Assembly (NCBI GenBank): GCA_000310025.1 | Contig: FN649745.1 | Coordinates: forward strand, 183,690 to 247,689 | Source of the DNA: Ectocarpus siliculosus | Lineage: Eukaryota > Sar > Phaeophyceae > Ectocarpales > Ectocarpaceae | Reading direction: 5' to 3' | Length of the DNA stretch: 64,000 bases | Shown here: positions 24,201-33,990 of the stretch, in pieces | How the letters are laid out: every line of letters begins with the position of its first letter | Numbering within the stretch: the first letter of the stretch is position 1 | The notes under the pieces: generated by a model | What the model saw: only the letters and a program-made list of their open reading frames with translations | What the model was told of the DNA's origin: nothing | Database searches by the model: none | Translations under genes and position numbers: made by a program

Positions 24201-26077
24201 GAGTTTATGTTCTCCCGGAAACTGCTGGGCTCCTCGAGAATAAACCTGTGCCTTGCTATTAGCTCGTGGCGTACACAACCTGAAAACAACAAGAGGAACA
24301 CCTCGAAATCAGTTTCGAAAAGGCTGGGCTTTGGGCTTTTCCTAGAAAACGAAAGTCGCTAGGCTGTTGTAGTATTGAGTCATTTTCGTGCCGGGTATCG
24401 TGCCCTGTCTCAACGCTCAACGAAACCTGGTGCCTGTGCTTTGGGGATGCCCGTTCTCTTCCAGATAATATAAACATTTGTCGAGAATCACCGTGGGTTC
24501 GACCGACACCACCCATATTTCGAACCAAGAGCATCCCACCCGTACCTCCTCGTCAAAAACGCAGAAGCTTCCGTAGATCTTGTTCACAGTAGTCTCGTCC
24601 TCGCAGGCACTCCATTCTGTGATGGGCTCGAGGCCGTTTCCAATATCGCCAGAGTCGTAGGCCACGCACTTCGGGCCGGGGGTGCAGCTTGGGAAGAACC
24701 CGTAGCAGGTCTGATCAAACACCGTCTTGATCACGGCGCTGTTGCTGGCTATGGCCACCGAGACCCCGGCGAGAGTTACCAGGCACACGAGAACGGTCGC
24801 AAAGAAGCCGACGAGAACAGGCACCACCCCCGGGTCGCGCGGGATCCTCTGGTACTCTATTCTCTTCTCGGCCAGGACGTGGCAGCTGGGGCAGTGGCCG
24901 GTCTGGAAGTAGCAGCTGCTGCAGTAGAACTCGCCGCAGCACTTGCGGGCGAACCCTTGCCGCAAGCACTTGCGGCACTCTTCACCATCTCGGACACCCG
25001 GCAACGTGGCAACGGCGGCTCTGGCCGCCGCAGAAGCACTGTCGGCGGCGTCTTTTTGTGATGCCAGCAGGCCGCGGTTGGCGCCGACAGTGATCACATG
25101 GCAGCCAGGACAGTTGCCCGTGCCCTCATAACAAAGCTTGCAGTAATGCCTGTTGCAGCAGGTTCGTAGCTTCCCATCTTCCAGGCACACGCCGCACGTA
25201 TCCACTGGGAGCTTTTCCTGGGTTCGGTAAGCACAGTTGGGGAGGAAGTCTAGATGCGATACAACACACCCGAACCACTGTACGCTTCTTGACAGAGAGC
25301 ATCCGAAAAGAAACCGTAACGAGCCGCTCATCAAGACACGAGCCAGAGGAAAAGGTTTCAGCAGTATCGCACGACAGGTCAAATTGAGACTGATAAAAAA
25401 GAGCCATATCCAGTATTAGTCCCTCTGTGGTGCAAGTAGCACTTCCTTGCGATTCACCCTGTCGTCGGTGATCTTCAAGCCAGAAGCGGTATCAAGAGTG
25501 ATGGGGTAGACAATATTCAAAAGGCTTACATGTCTTTGGTGATTGCATCGATCTTTCGTCGTGGCGACTCTTACAGGATTGCACGGCGCACGAAAAGTAC
25601 ACCGCTATCGGTCTCAGTTACAGCACTCACTTTCGTCCTTGTGCTTACCTCAAGTATCCCCGCCGTCGAAACACGGTCAAAGCACGGGCAAGCCTCGACA
25701 CCGGGCAAATCCTCGGCGCAGCAACCATCCTCGTCCCCGCAGCCACCGTCCTGCAAGCAGCTGCAGTTGTCGGGACGCACGCGAACATGGCTGTCGCCAC
25801 TCTTCAACAATCCTTTCCGGTATGAACCGCAGCTAGTGGCGACCGAGTCCGTATCGTATCCTGCTACTGCACCGTCGGCTCCTCGTGCATGATCGTCCGC
25901 GGAGCTCGACGAAGAAAACGACGAGTCTGTGGCCGGGTTTCGGTTTCTTCGGCGTTCAAGGCTACCAACATGCTGCTTTCCACCGGGAACCTGTTGGTTG
26001 GCTTTACTTTTGTGCCTTCTGGCTCGCTCCTCGAGCTTGCGCTTCCGCTCGGGGTACGGTTCCCACGGGGGACTCAT
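18207..26077 (-). CDS. Polytopic membrane protein with two RING-like Cys modules and a reelin-like ectodomain
   Basis: I assembled 13 exons: 26077-25649, 25217-24546, 24089-23824, 23462-23279, 22930-22823, 22273-22064, 21567-21386, 21036-20895, 20617-20438, 20157-20053, 19713-19443, 18968-18791 and 18366-18207. All have GT-AG borders and matching phases; the total is about 1028 residues. Residues 1-140 are charged and Ser-rich and end in a Cys cluster. Residues 151-182 and 224-255 are duplicated Cys modules (C-x2-C ... CC-x3-[YF]C-x2-C ... CP-x-C). A hydrophobic segment follows at about 274-298. A Cys-containing segment then carries a reelin-repeat-like fold signature: GAGTMMFSG, VLFLMKMG, VYLYYSLDGGGVWETL, FRWKQENFENALEYWALDDVR. 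Further hydrophobic helices lie at about 613-636, 688-710, 732-765, 835-885 (two) and 917-962 (two). It reads like a receptor or cell-surface protein with cytoplasmic zinc modules. Function is unknown and I recognise no orthologue. Confidence 0.75.
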
Positions 26078-27764
26078 TGGTGGTGTATTGTGTGGTTATT
26101 TCAAACTGGCTGTGGGTCGTTGGATATGATACGATCTTTCGGGGGTACGCGGTCACGGAAAAGACAGCGTGGGGCGGCTCAAAAAATGCAGTCGACTCCT
26201 GGGGGACCCCCATGCCGCCATTGCCGCAAACAAAACACAGCACCCATCATCTACCGCTGGTGCTACTACACCGACCACCCAATTTTGTACATGCTGGTGG
26301 TCAGGTCTGACGACATAAATATGGTAAGAGTGTGATGCATGTGCTGGTGGTGGTGTCGCGGTTGGTAGTGAGCTTGAGTGACGAACACAACACACACAGC
26401 TTGTTGTGGCAGAAATATGCATCGAAAAATGTTGAGCAAACAAAGAGGCTCCGCTCTCCGAGCTATTCGCCCTCTGGTCGCCCGTTCCCCCAGGCAACCG
26501 TAGCCTGGTATGGAACAACAGCAGTATGCGGCGGTCGTGCACCAGCTGCTCAATCGGCAGGGTAAAGATACCCAGCACTTACTCGGAGCCCCTCTGTGGA
26601 ATTGCGCAGTTTTGAAGTTGGCCTGGAGTACAGCGCGCTTGTGAGCTTGGAAAGCTGCGACTGCTCTTCGCGCTTTTTTTATGTCGCCGTTAGTCAAAAA
26701 TCAGTACAACAACCATTGACTTTGAACCCCAGTCGTTTGTTCCTCGGCAACCCCATTCCGAATGAAGAGGCCACGCCACCCGGCAGCCAGGGAAGGCAAC
26801 AACATGGACAAATAAACCTGAAGTACACATGACATAGAAGTAAAACTCTTGCAAACGCAACTCTCCGATCAAGGTCGTTGCGATTGATGGCGGTGTTCGT
26901 AGCCGGGCACACACATCGGCTTCCATCGAAGATCGTTCTCGTAGATTACACCCCCCCCCACTACGTCTGTGGCAAGAGCTGTGGGTAGGTTTCGCGGAGG
27001 ATAGTACCCGAAGGTGTCAGTGGTACCAGCCCTGGGGGTTTAACATAGGTCTGCGGCTCGTTTTGCGCGTACCTCTTGTAGACCGTAGCCCGCTCGGAGG
27101 CTTGCGGAATCCACAACACCTCCGGCCGAACACACACACCGCCGCCGTGCCCTCGATGTGCCTCTTGGTGAAACGACACTTTTCGGACTGAAGGGCGAGC
27201 AAAAAAAAAAAAAGAAGAATGGGTTTTCTTCCCACTCACTGCTGTTAAAACACCCCCACTGAGACTGTTGTGGTATTATCTCGAACGGGACGGGTATTCT
27301 CTCGTTGGTTGTAGCATGTGTACTAGGGTGAAGCATCGCCCCCCCGCCCCAAGTGGGCGGGGCATAAGGTGATAGAGGTGTAGAAAGATAATATCCGCAA
27401 GAATAGGGGAAAAAAGAGGGGTGATATGTAAAAAAGAGGAATTGCAATAATAGGGAAGGAAACCGTCATCGTGGACAGGTGATAATTGCACATGTAATTC
27501 GGCGTAAAAAGTGGCAAGTAAGATTTGTAGCAGGGGAAACCCGCCGGTACAGTATCGGGAAAAAAACGTTGCTAAGAGAAAACAACGTCGTGGCAGGAAC
27601 TCATTTGGCAACGCAGGTAGTCTCAGGCAACGGTGCTGGTGAAAGAGGTTGTGGTATACCGTAATGTTTAGGGCGGTGTATTTGTAATGACGCGGGACGG
27701 TGCGTAACGACGCTTGGTTTGTCAAGAAGGAGGGAGGAAGCCAAGACGGATGTCAGGGCGTACG
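26078..27764. other. Intergenic; possible isolated exon
   Basis: This lies upstream of the reelin-like membrane protein. On the minus strand, about 27194-27074 is bounded by a pyrimidine-rich acceptor and a GTACGC donor. It is open in all three frames and could be a non-coding 5' exon or chance. Nothing else was recognised. Confidence 0.35.
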
Positions 27765-28655
27765 CTACGAAAATGCCATGTACGCGTCGTCGCTGTCGTC
27801 GTTGCCGTCCGAGTCAGAGGATATGTCGGAAGGGGCAGGGACCGGAATCTTCCTGCGCTTCGGTTTGGAGGAGGGCTTTTTGTTGGAGGTGCCAGAGGTA
27901 GGCCTCCTCTTGGTCTACTTGCTGGTGGCCGGGGTGGAGGGTGGCGTAGAGGACGTGGTGAGGTCGGTGCTGGCGAGGTCGATGGTTGGAGAGCAAGGGG
28001 AGGGAGAGTTGGAGAGGCGGTCGATGAGGGCGCTGTTGCTGCTGAGGCCGACGATGTGATGAGCCTAGCTGCGGTGGTCACGGCCGCCACGTATTTGGCG
28101 TCGATGAACCCACTGGATGGCATCTGTTGCTCGTTGGTGTCCAGGTGGAGACGTACTCTTCCCCGTCGCAGACGAGGGCTTCTCCTAGAACCTGCGTTTG
28201 TGGGTGAAGGCAAAGAGTGAGAAGAAGAAAATGAGACGGATGGGAGACGGCACGTCGATGAAAGGACGGCGGTTAAAGAAAGGAAAACGTGGAGGAATGG
28301 CAAAAGAGACAACCACAGTGGAATTGAGGATAATGTTAGGTGTGTTCTTTTTAGTATGTACGCGGCAGGGGCGGTGTGTTGCAAGAAGGCAATGACATCT
28401 ATGGTTGGGGCATGGTATGACACAGATGCGTGTATTGTAGGCAAGGAAGGAAATTTGATTCACCTGTGTTGCGATGGAGATCATCGCGAAGATCGGGAGG
28501 CCGTCCGGAGATTTGGGGCCGCAGTCGTGAGATGAGTTGGACGGGATGACCGTGAAGAGTGTTGGGATCATATCGTAGGCATGATGTACATAAGGTGATA
28601 TTTTGTTGGCGTGCGTGATGGGCAGGGCATCGGTGGGGTTGGCAGTGGAATTTCC
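27765..28655 (-). pseudogene. Fragmentary unrecognised gene with broken frame
   Basis: The exon at 28655-28464 is well formed (acceptor AGCAG, donor GTGAAT) and encodes 64 residues including PITHANKISPYVHHAYDM and PKSPDGLPIFAMISIATQ. It joins in phase to an exon starting at 28189 (VLGEALVCDGEEYVSTWTP). Beyond that, the better-looking continuation (SSGFIDAKYVAAV) is in another frame. Further on, a Ser/Thr/Pro-rich frame ending TPPSTPATSK is cut by TAG at about 27924-27926. The same frame then resumes as TKRRPTSG ... KPKRRKIPVPAPSD and ends acidic (DSDGNDDSDDAYMAFS). No 5' start was found, and a plus-strand gene begins about 170 bp upstream. It may be a decayed gene, a mis-sequenced gene or one with unusual splicing. 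I do not recognise the family. Confidence 0.45.
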
Positions 28656-28822
28656 CTGCTTGGAAGAAGTGAGATGACTCTTATGTTATTTTCTAGTTGA
28701 AAAAATATCGAGGGTACTGTATTCTCTAGTGAAAGGACAGACAAGGACAAACATTTCTGTCTGTATTATGTTGACGTGATGTTCAAGTATGTTTTTCCTT
28801 TTGTTTTGTCTTCACTTCCAAG

Positions 28823-29193
28823 TCAGCGCGCACAGCATTTGTGCCACCGTTTACTCCAACCCGTGGTCACGAATATTTCCCAATAAGAATCGTTCCCCTG
28901 ACTATCCCGCAGGAGGGCCGCCAGCAGCTCTTGCAAGTGCTGGGCCGCCTGGAAGACGAGGCCGAGAGAGAGCAGGAGGCCTTGCGGCTACGGATCGACG
29001 CGGAGCGGTCGGAGGTGAAGGCCACCATGACCTTCAGCCGCGCCTCGGCGATAAAGTCGGTCGAGCAGCAGGTGCGCGGGCGGACCTCATCGAACGGTGT
29101 GAGGACCCACACGAAAGAAGCCTGCTGTCGAGTTGTTTTTGTGTCTTTTCGGAGGGGCAGTGCAGGACATGCGTGCGAGAACGAGAAAAAGGA

Positions 29194-29282
<89 letters not shown>

Positions 29283-30905
29283 TGGAGCTTGCCCAGTTCC
29301 CCGTTCCCCCCCCGGCTTTGGTAACGTTGCCGGCGTCCAGTCCGCCGCCGCCATTGGCAAGGACGGCATAAATATGTGTGCGGGCTGTACAAGATCCCCC
29401 CACGCCACCGGTTGTCTCGCACGGTTCTAAAACGATTTTTGGCGCGGATGCTACAACCGTCGAGCTACATATACCTACGTCGGTGGGAGAGTCTTGATGA
29501 GATATGTCCAGTTGCGCTATCCTAGGCATCAACGTGCAGCAGTGACCCCGTTCATGGTCAAATCTGGAGGTGTAGGCAGGGGTCCTCGTTGACATGGTCA
29601 TGTGTACTATAATATCGTGTGCGGTGTTACTTGAAACTGTCCCTGCCTTTTGTTCCGGCAGTGCCCTCGTTTCGATGGTGGAATAGTCATCCCGACACCC
29701 ATAACAACATGTCCATCATCCTCACCGTCCATCACATCATCGCCCTTAGTACCTGCATTGCCTTCCTCTCTTTGTCACGTCTCCTCCCTGCCCTGCCCCC
29801 CCCCGCCATCCCCGACCTTTAGATGGAGCTCTCCAAGGCCCGCGAAGCCGAAGGGGCTTGGCTGCGGGCTCAGCAAGAATCGGCAGCTTCTGCGGCCAAG
29901 GCGCCGAGCCCGTCCGGCCTGTCGCTAACCCTACCGGAGCCGGAGCCGACGAGGGAAGACTTAGTGGGTGACGGTGGTCGTCTCCTCCGTGAGGAGAACA
30001 GGCGGCTGGCCCAAGAAAACGAACGGCTGGTCGAGGAGGCGTTTTTGCTCCGCTCAGAGGCCGAGGAGGCCAAGCGGCTGGCGGGAGAGCTGTCGGCGCT
30101 GCGCGCAAAGGAGGACGTGGGAAGCACGGCTGCAGAAGCGTGCTCTCTGCGCGGAGACATGTCGGTGGCGGGGGCAAGTGGTGGCGGTGGGTGTACTAGT
30201 GAGCCATGCGTTGGTGCTGCCAGAGCCGTAGCCGGCGGCGTCCCCGCGAGCCCAGCCGAGGGGCAACGGCCGGCCACGGAAGTCAGCGGGGTCATGCTTC
30301 CGAGCGAGGTACGGGATTCGGGATCGAACGGTGTTGTGGGTGCTGCTGCTGTTGGGGCGGTGCAAGAACCTCCTGCCTCCGCGAACTGTGGGCTGGCGGC
30401 GGCGAGTGCCGGGCGTCTGGGGTTGATGTCGATCGAGCCAGGGCCGTCGCCGGCGTGGCCGAGGCGATCGAGCGCGACGGGCGGCAGCGCCCTCTCCGAC
30501 AACATCGTGAGCGTCAGCAACAGCAGCAGCAACAACAGCAGAGGAGAAAGGGACAGCCGAAGCGAGGGGGGCGAGAGGCAGTGGGAGGAGGAGGAGGAGG
30601 AGGATGACGAGGAGGAGAAAGAAAGTAGAAGGAAGGGCGAGCTCCAACGCGCGATCGAAGAGGAGGCCGAGCGAGTGTATCTGGAGCTTCGCGCGAACCC
30701 TCCGCCGGCGATAAGGGCGCTGCTTGAGGCGAGGGGCGAGATGGACAAGCTTGTGGCTGAGGCAAGGTCGACGCTGGAGGGCCTGAAGCCGCCGCCGCGG
30801 CCGCCGGCGGCGGAGCAAGTGAAGCCCCCCGTGCGTTTGCCTGAGACACAGCGGTCCAGGTCGGCTACACCGCCTCTCGTTGATGCCGCCGTGAACGCCC
30901 GATAG
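28823..30905 (+). CDS. Coiled-coil protein (5' exons not found)
   Basis: Two exons, 28823-29071 and 29823-30905, join in phase 0 and give about 443 residues. The first encodes RIVPLTIPQEGRQQLLQ followed by a heptad-rich segment (LGRLEDEAEREQEALRLRID). The second opens MELSKAREAEGAWLRAQQES and continues as coiled coil (LLREENRRLAQENERLVEEA). A low-complexity middle (Ser/Asn/Gly), a Glu/Asp run near 30590-30625 and a final helical segment before a Pro-rich tail follow. A (GA)n tract sits in the intron. No ATG was found at the beginning, so an upstream exon is expected. No family is recognised; a cytoskeletal or scaffold role would be a guess from coiled-coil content alone. Confidence 0.65.
29196..29279 (+). 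repeat. (GA)n microsatellite, about 40 units
   Basis: An essentially uninterrupted GA dinucleotide tract of about 80 bp in the intron of the coiled-coil gene. It generates Arg-Glu and Ser-Leu frames that are not genes. Confidence 0.97.
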
Positions 30906-33900
30906 GTGGGCGGTGCTGCGGAGGGTTCTGTGCGGGAAGAGATGGACACCGTGCTTGGGGCGCTGTTGATGACATTGACTCTGAGAGGGCGCGCGTCGGA
31001 AGCGTGTTGTCTGCAGCAGCTGCCGCCATCGACACCGCTTATAATCGGTGGCGGCGTTGACGGTGCCCCCGGTAGCCACCGCTGCCGCTGCTTATGCTGC
31101 TGCTTGGAAGGCGGAAGGCGGAGACGTTGTGATTTGCACCAGAGTATTGTCAGGGTAAGGTTGCCGTTGGGGCTGACGAAAGGTGCTGCCGTCCGAGTGT
31201 GATGATGCACCTAGCGATATTTTATCGTGTGCCTTGTCGTGGGGGGGGGGGCGGGGCACCAACATGACCTGTGGTTTCGTTACAATTCGCTGTTGCCTTT
31301 CAGAGGGACAACTCTCGCGATCTTCTACCATTGGCGCCGTCGGTATTGGGCACGAAGAGGCGTAGAGGTAAGCTGTAGGCCACGTTTCGGTAGCAACGGC
31401 AGGTAGGTTCTAGACTTCTTGTTAGGTTAGACTGACGTGTACACAGCATTGTCGTCGTCGTCGTCGTAAGGTTGGATTTTATTTAATCCTTGTGGTCGAT
31501 ATTTCGTGCAGTATGGGAGTGGGTTGAAGCGTTGTATATAAATGTGGTATCGTTATTAGTAGTCGAAGTGTGATGCATAACCTTCCCGTGTGTTTTCATT
31601 TTGTCTTTTTTTTCTTCGTCAATGTTGTAGGTTTATTTAAATTGTTCCCGGGCAGCTCCTTAGAGTGGTAGCCCAGGTGTGTGTGTCTGTTAGTTTCGGG
31701 GTCAGTGCCCTTCGTCATTTTCATGCATTCAAGCAAATGTCCCTAGTCATTGATCTCCCTTTACTCCTAGGAAGAAGCGTTTTTAGTTCGCCACGTGGAT
31801 TATAGTGCCTCGCGGGATACAGGCTTCTCCTCCTCACGTGAACCTGTGTACCATAACGTTCTTTTGTTGTTTTGCTGCTTGCGATAGAGTCTAGACGCGT
31901 CCCGCCTTCAGCATTGCGGGTTGTCGCGCAGACACAAAGGGCTGCTCAGTGATGAGAACGTAGCCGTAGCACACGCGCACGTGGACCACCTGCCGTTGCC
32001 TAGCTTCGTGCGTGTGCCGATGTAGTTTTACGGCTGCCGTGTGGTGCACACGCGGTCTGTCGCTCTTTGCCTGTTTGGCGACCATGTCACCTAGCTACAG
32101 CGAGTTCCGCCGCATTCATTTGGGTGTTGCTAAACCTCGATTCGGCGCACGGGTTTGGCAAATTAACGTTGATAAAGGCGCAAGCCCTGCTTTTGCCGAA
32201 AACCCTGTAGTCTACCATATGCGCAGGACGAACGAAAGTTCGGCATTCATTCGTTAATTGTTGCAAAGCTGAAGTTACACCGAGAAAGTGTGTTTTTCAA
32301 AGCAGTCATGTCAGAGTCGCCACATATGCATACGCCTTATACCTCCAGGAGGATCATATGTAGTGTAGCTTTATATATGCCCTCGTTTGTAGTGTTCTTG
32401 CTGGGGGGCTCGGGGAGTGAGAGTAGTATAGTCTTGTGAAAACAGCAATCGCGGGCGGGGCCTGAGACAGGAAGTCGTATTTTTCGCCGAAAGGGTTCGG
32501 TTCATCGAGAGCACCCTCGGAACAGAATTGGGTTTGTTTATAGTCGGGGGCCGAGGGGAAATGTTTCGGGCACCAGAGGGATGACCCACATGCACGAGGT
32601 CGAAACTTTGGAACTGCGTTTGGTCGTCATGTCACATGGACACACAAGCACGGCTTTCTCACTATCGTGTTGGGGTCATATGCACGTGCTTCGTTTCGCG
32701 TCTCGCAAGATTCGCGAATGCGCCTGCGGTTGTTGTATGATATTCAAGCACTGCTGGATAGCCTCAAGGATACAGAAACGCCGCCCTATTCATATGGCTG
32801 CGTGCTTCCCGCGGTGGTGCCGAAAGGGGTGAGCTAAACGGCCGGTGGCGATGATTGAAGTTGCTCACGTTGAAGACCCGACGACAGCACTTGTCATGTT
32901 GGATCAACTTTGGGAGAGAATCAAGTCCAGGCAGCCACCAAATACCGCCAGGCAGGGAACGATCGGCGGTACTTTGTTTCGTGGAATTGAAACCGCGCCG
33001 CGGTGGGGACGGTACTGGTGTGTCCCGGTCACGACCTGTTCAGAATCGATGTTCAGGCGAAACGTACACCTTGGAGTGTCGTGGCCGTTACTAAGTCTAT
33101 TGGCTGGACGCGACAGGAAACAGGATGGCCACATTGATGCCGGCAAGACGTCACTTCCTGACTATGTGACACAACTTCCAGCCGTGGATGAAAGTACGAG
33201 CTGAATCCCACGCACAGCTGCCGTGTCGGGTTCAAGTTTTCCAAGGGCTTCTTTCATGTTTCCCCGGTTTAGCGAAACGAAGGCGGAGAAGCGATCCCCC
33301 GAGAACAAGCAACGGCTAGGAGGACAAAACAAAGTTCGACGCATCCATCATTCTCAAGGAAGGTCCTCAGCCTAGTCCGAAGCATGGCAAGATTCCGACG
33401 GCACACTTGACGAGTTAAAAGGCACCCCTGATGTGTCCCGCACCTCGCATGGCGAACACGCGACCCACTCGCTACAAAACCTGGGGTGACTAACGCCACC
33501 ATGCCATTCTACTCAACATATTCTAGAGCGCTACACTCGACCTCCCCCCCACACGGTAACAAACACGAAAGATCTGCGTGTCCAGTTTGCAGGCAGCGAG
33601 CAGCCGGCGAGTCTATCTCTTCTCCTCTTTCTCGCCTCCGCACATCTGTCTCTATCCATTGTTTCTGCTCAAGCCTTAAAGTCTTTGACGTTCTTGACGG
33701 TCCTGTCGACGCAGTCGGCGATCTGACCACACCACGTTGCAAGAGGAGGGTGAGAAACAGACGGAGGCGAGCTCAGGTGGCCACGACAACCAGCAAGATT
33801 GGGTCAAGGTGTGTGATATCGTATCACGGACGAGCGGAGGAAAACGGTCCGACATGCGCCGGTGTTCACGGCCCGACATCTGTGAGAGAGCCGCGAAACA

Positions 33901-33990
33901 CGACACAAGCCGCTGAGGTGGCGCCACGCACAATGAAGCTCGATGCGTCCCCAAAAAGGAAACTAAAAAATACCCAAAACATAACACATC
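30906..33990. other. Intergenic, no gene seen
   Basis: About 3.1 kb between the 3' end of the coiled-coil gene (+) and the 3' end of SCO1 (-). Only a short (GTC)n tract (about 31449-31467) and scattered short frames without protein-like composition were seen. Confidence 0.45.

Noticed and set aside
28789-29430. Arg-Glu repeat protein
   Set aside because: It is produced by translation of the intronic (GA)n tract.
29870-31210. 446-residue minus-strand open frame
   Set aside because: It is antisense to the coiled-coil exon, Ser/Pro/Ala-rich, and has no conserved motif.
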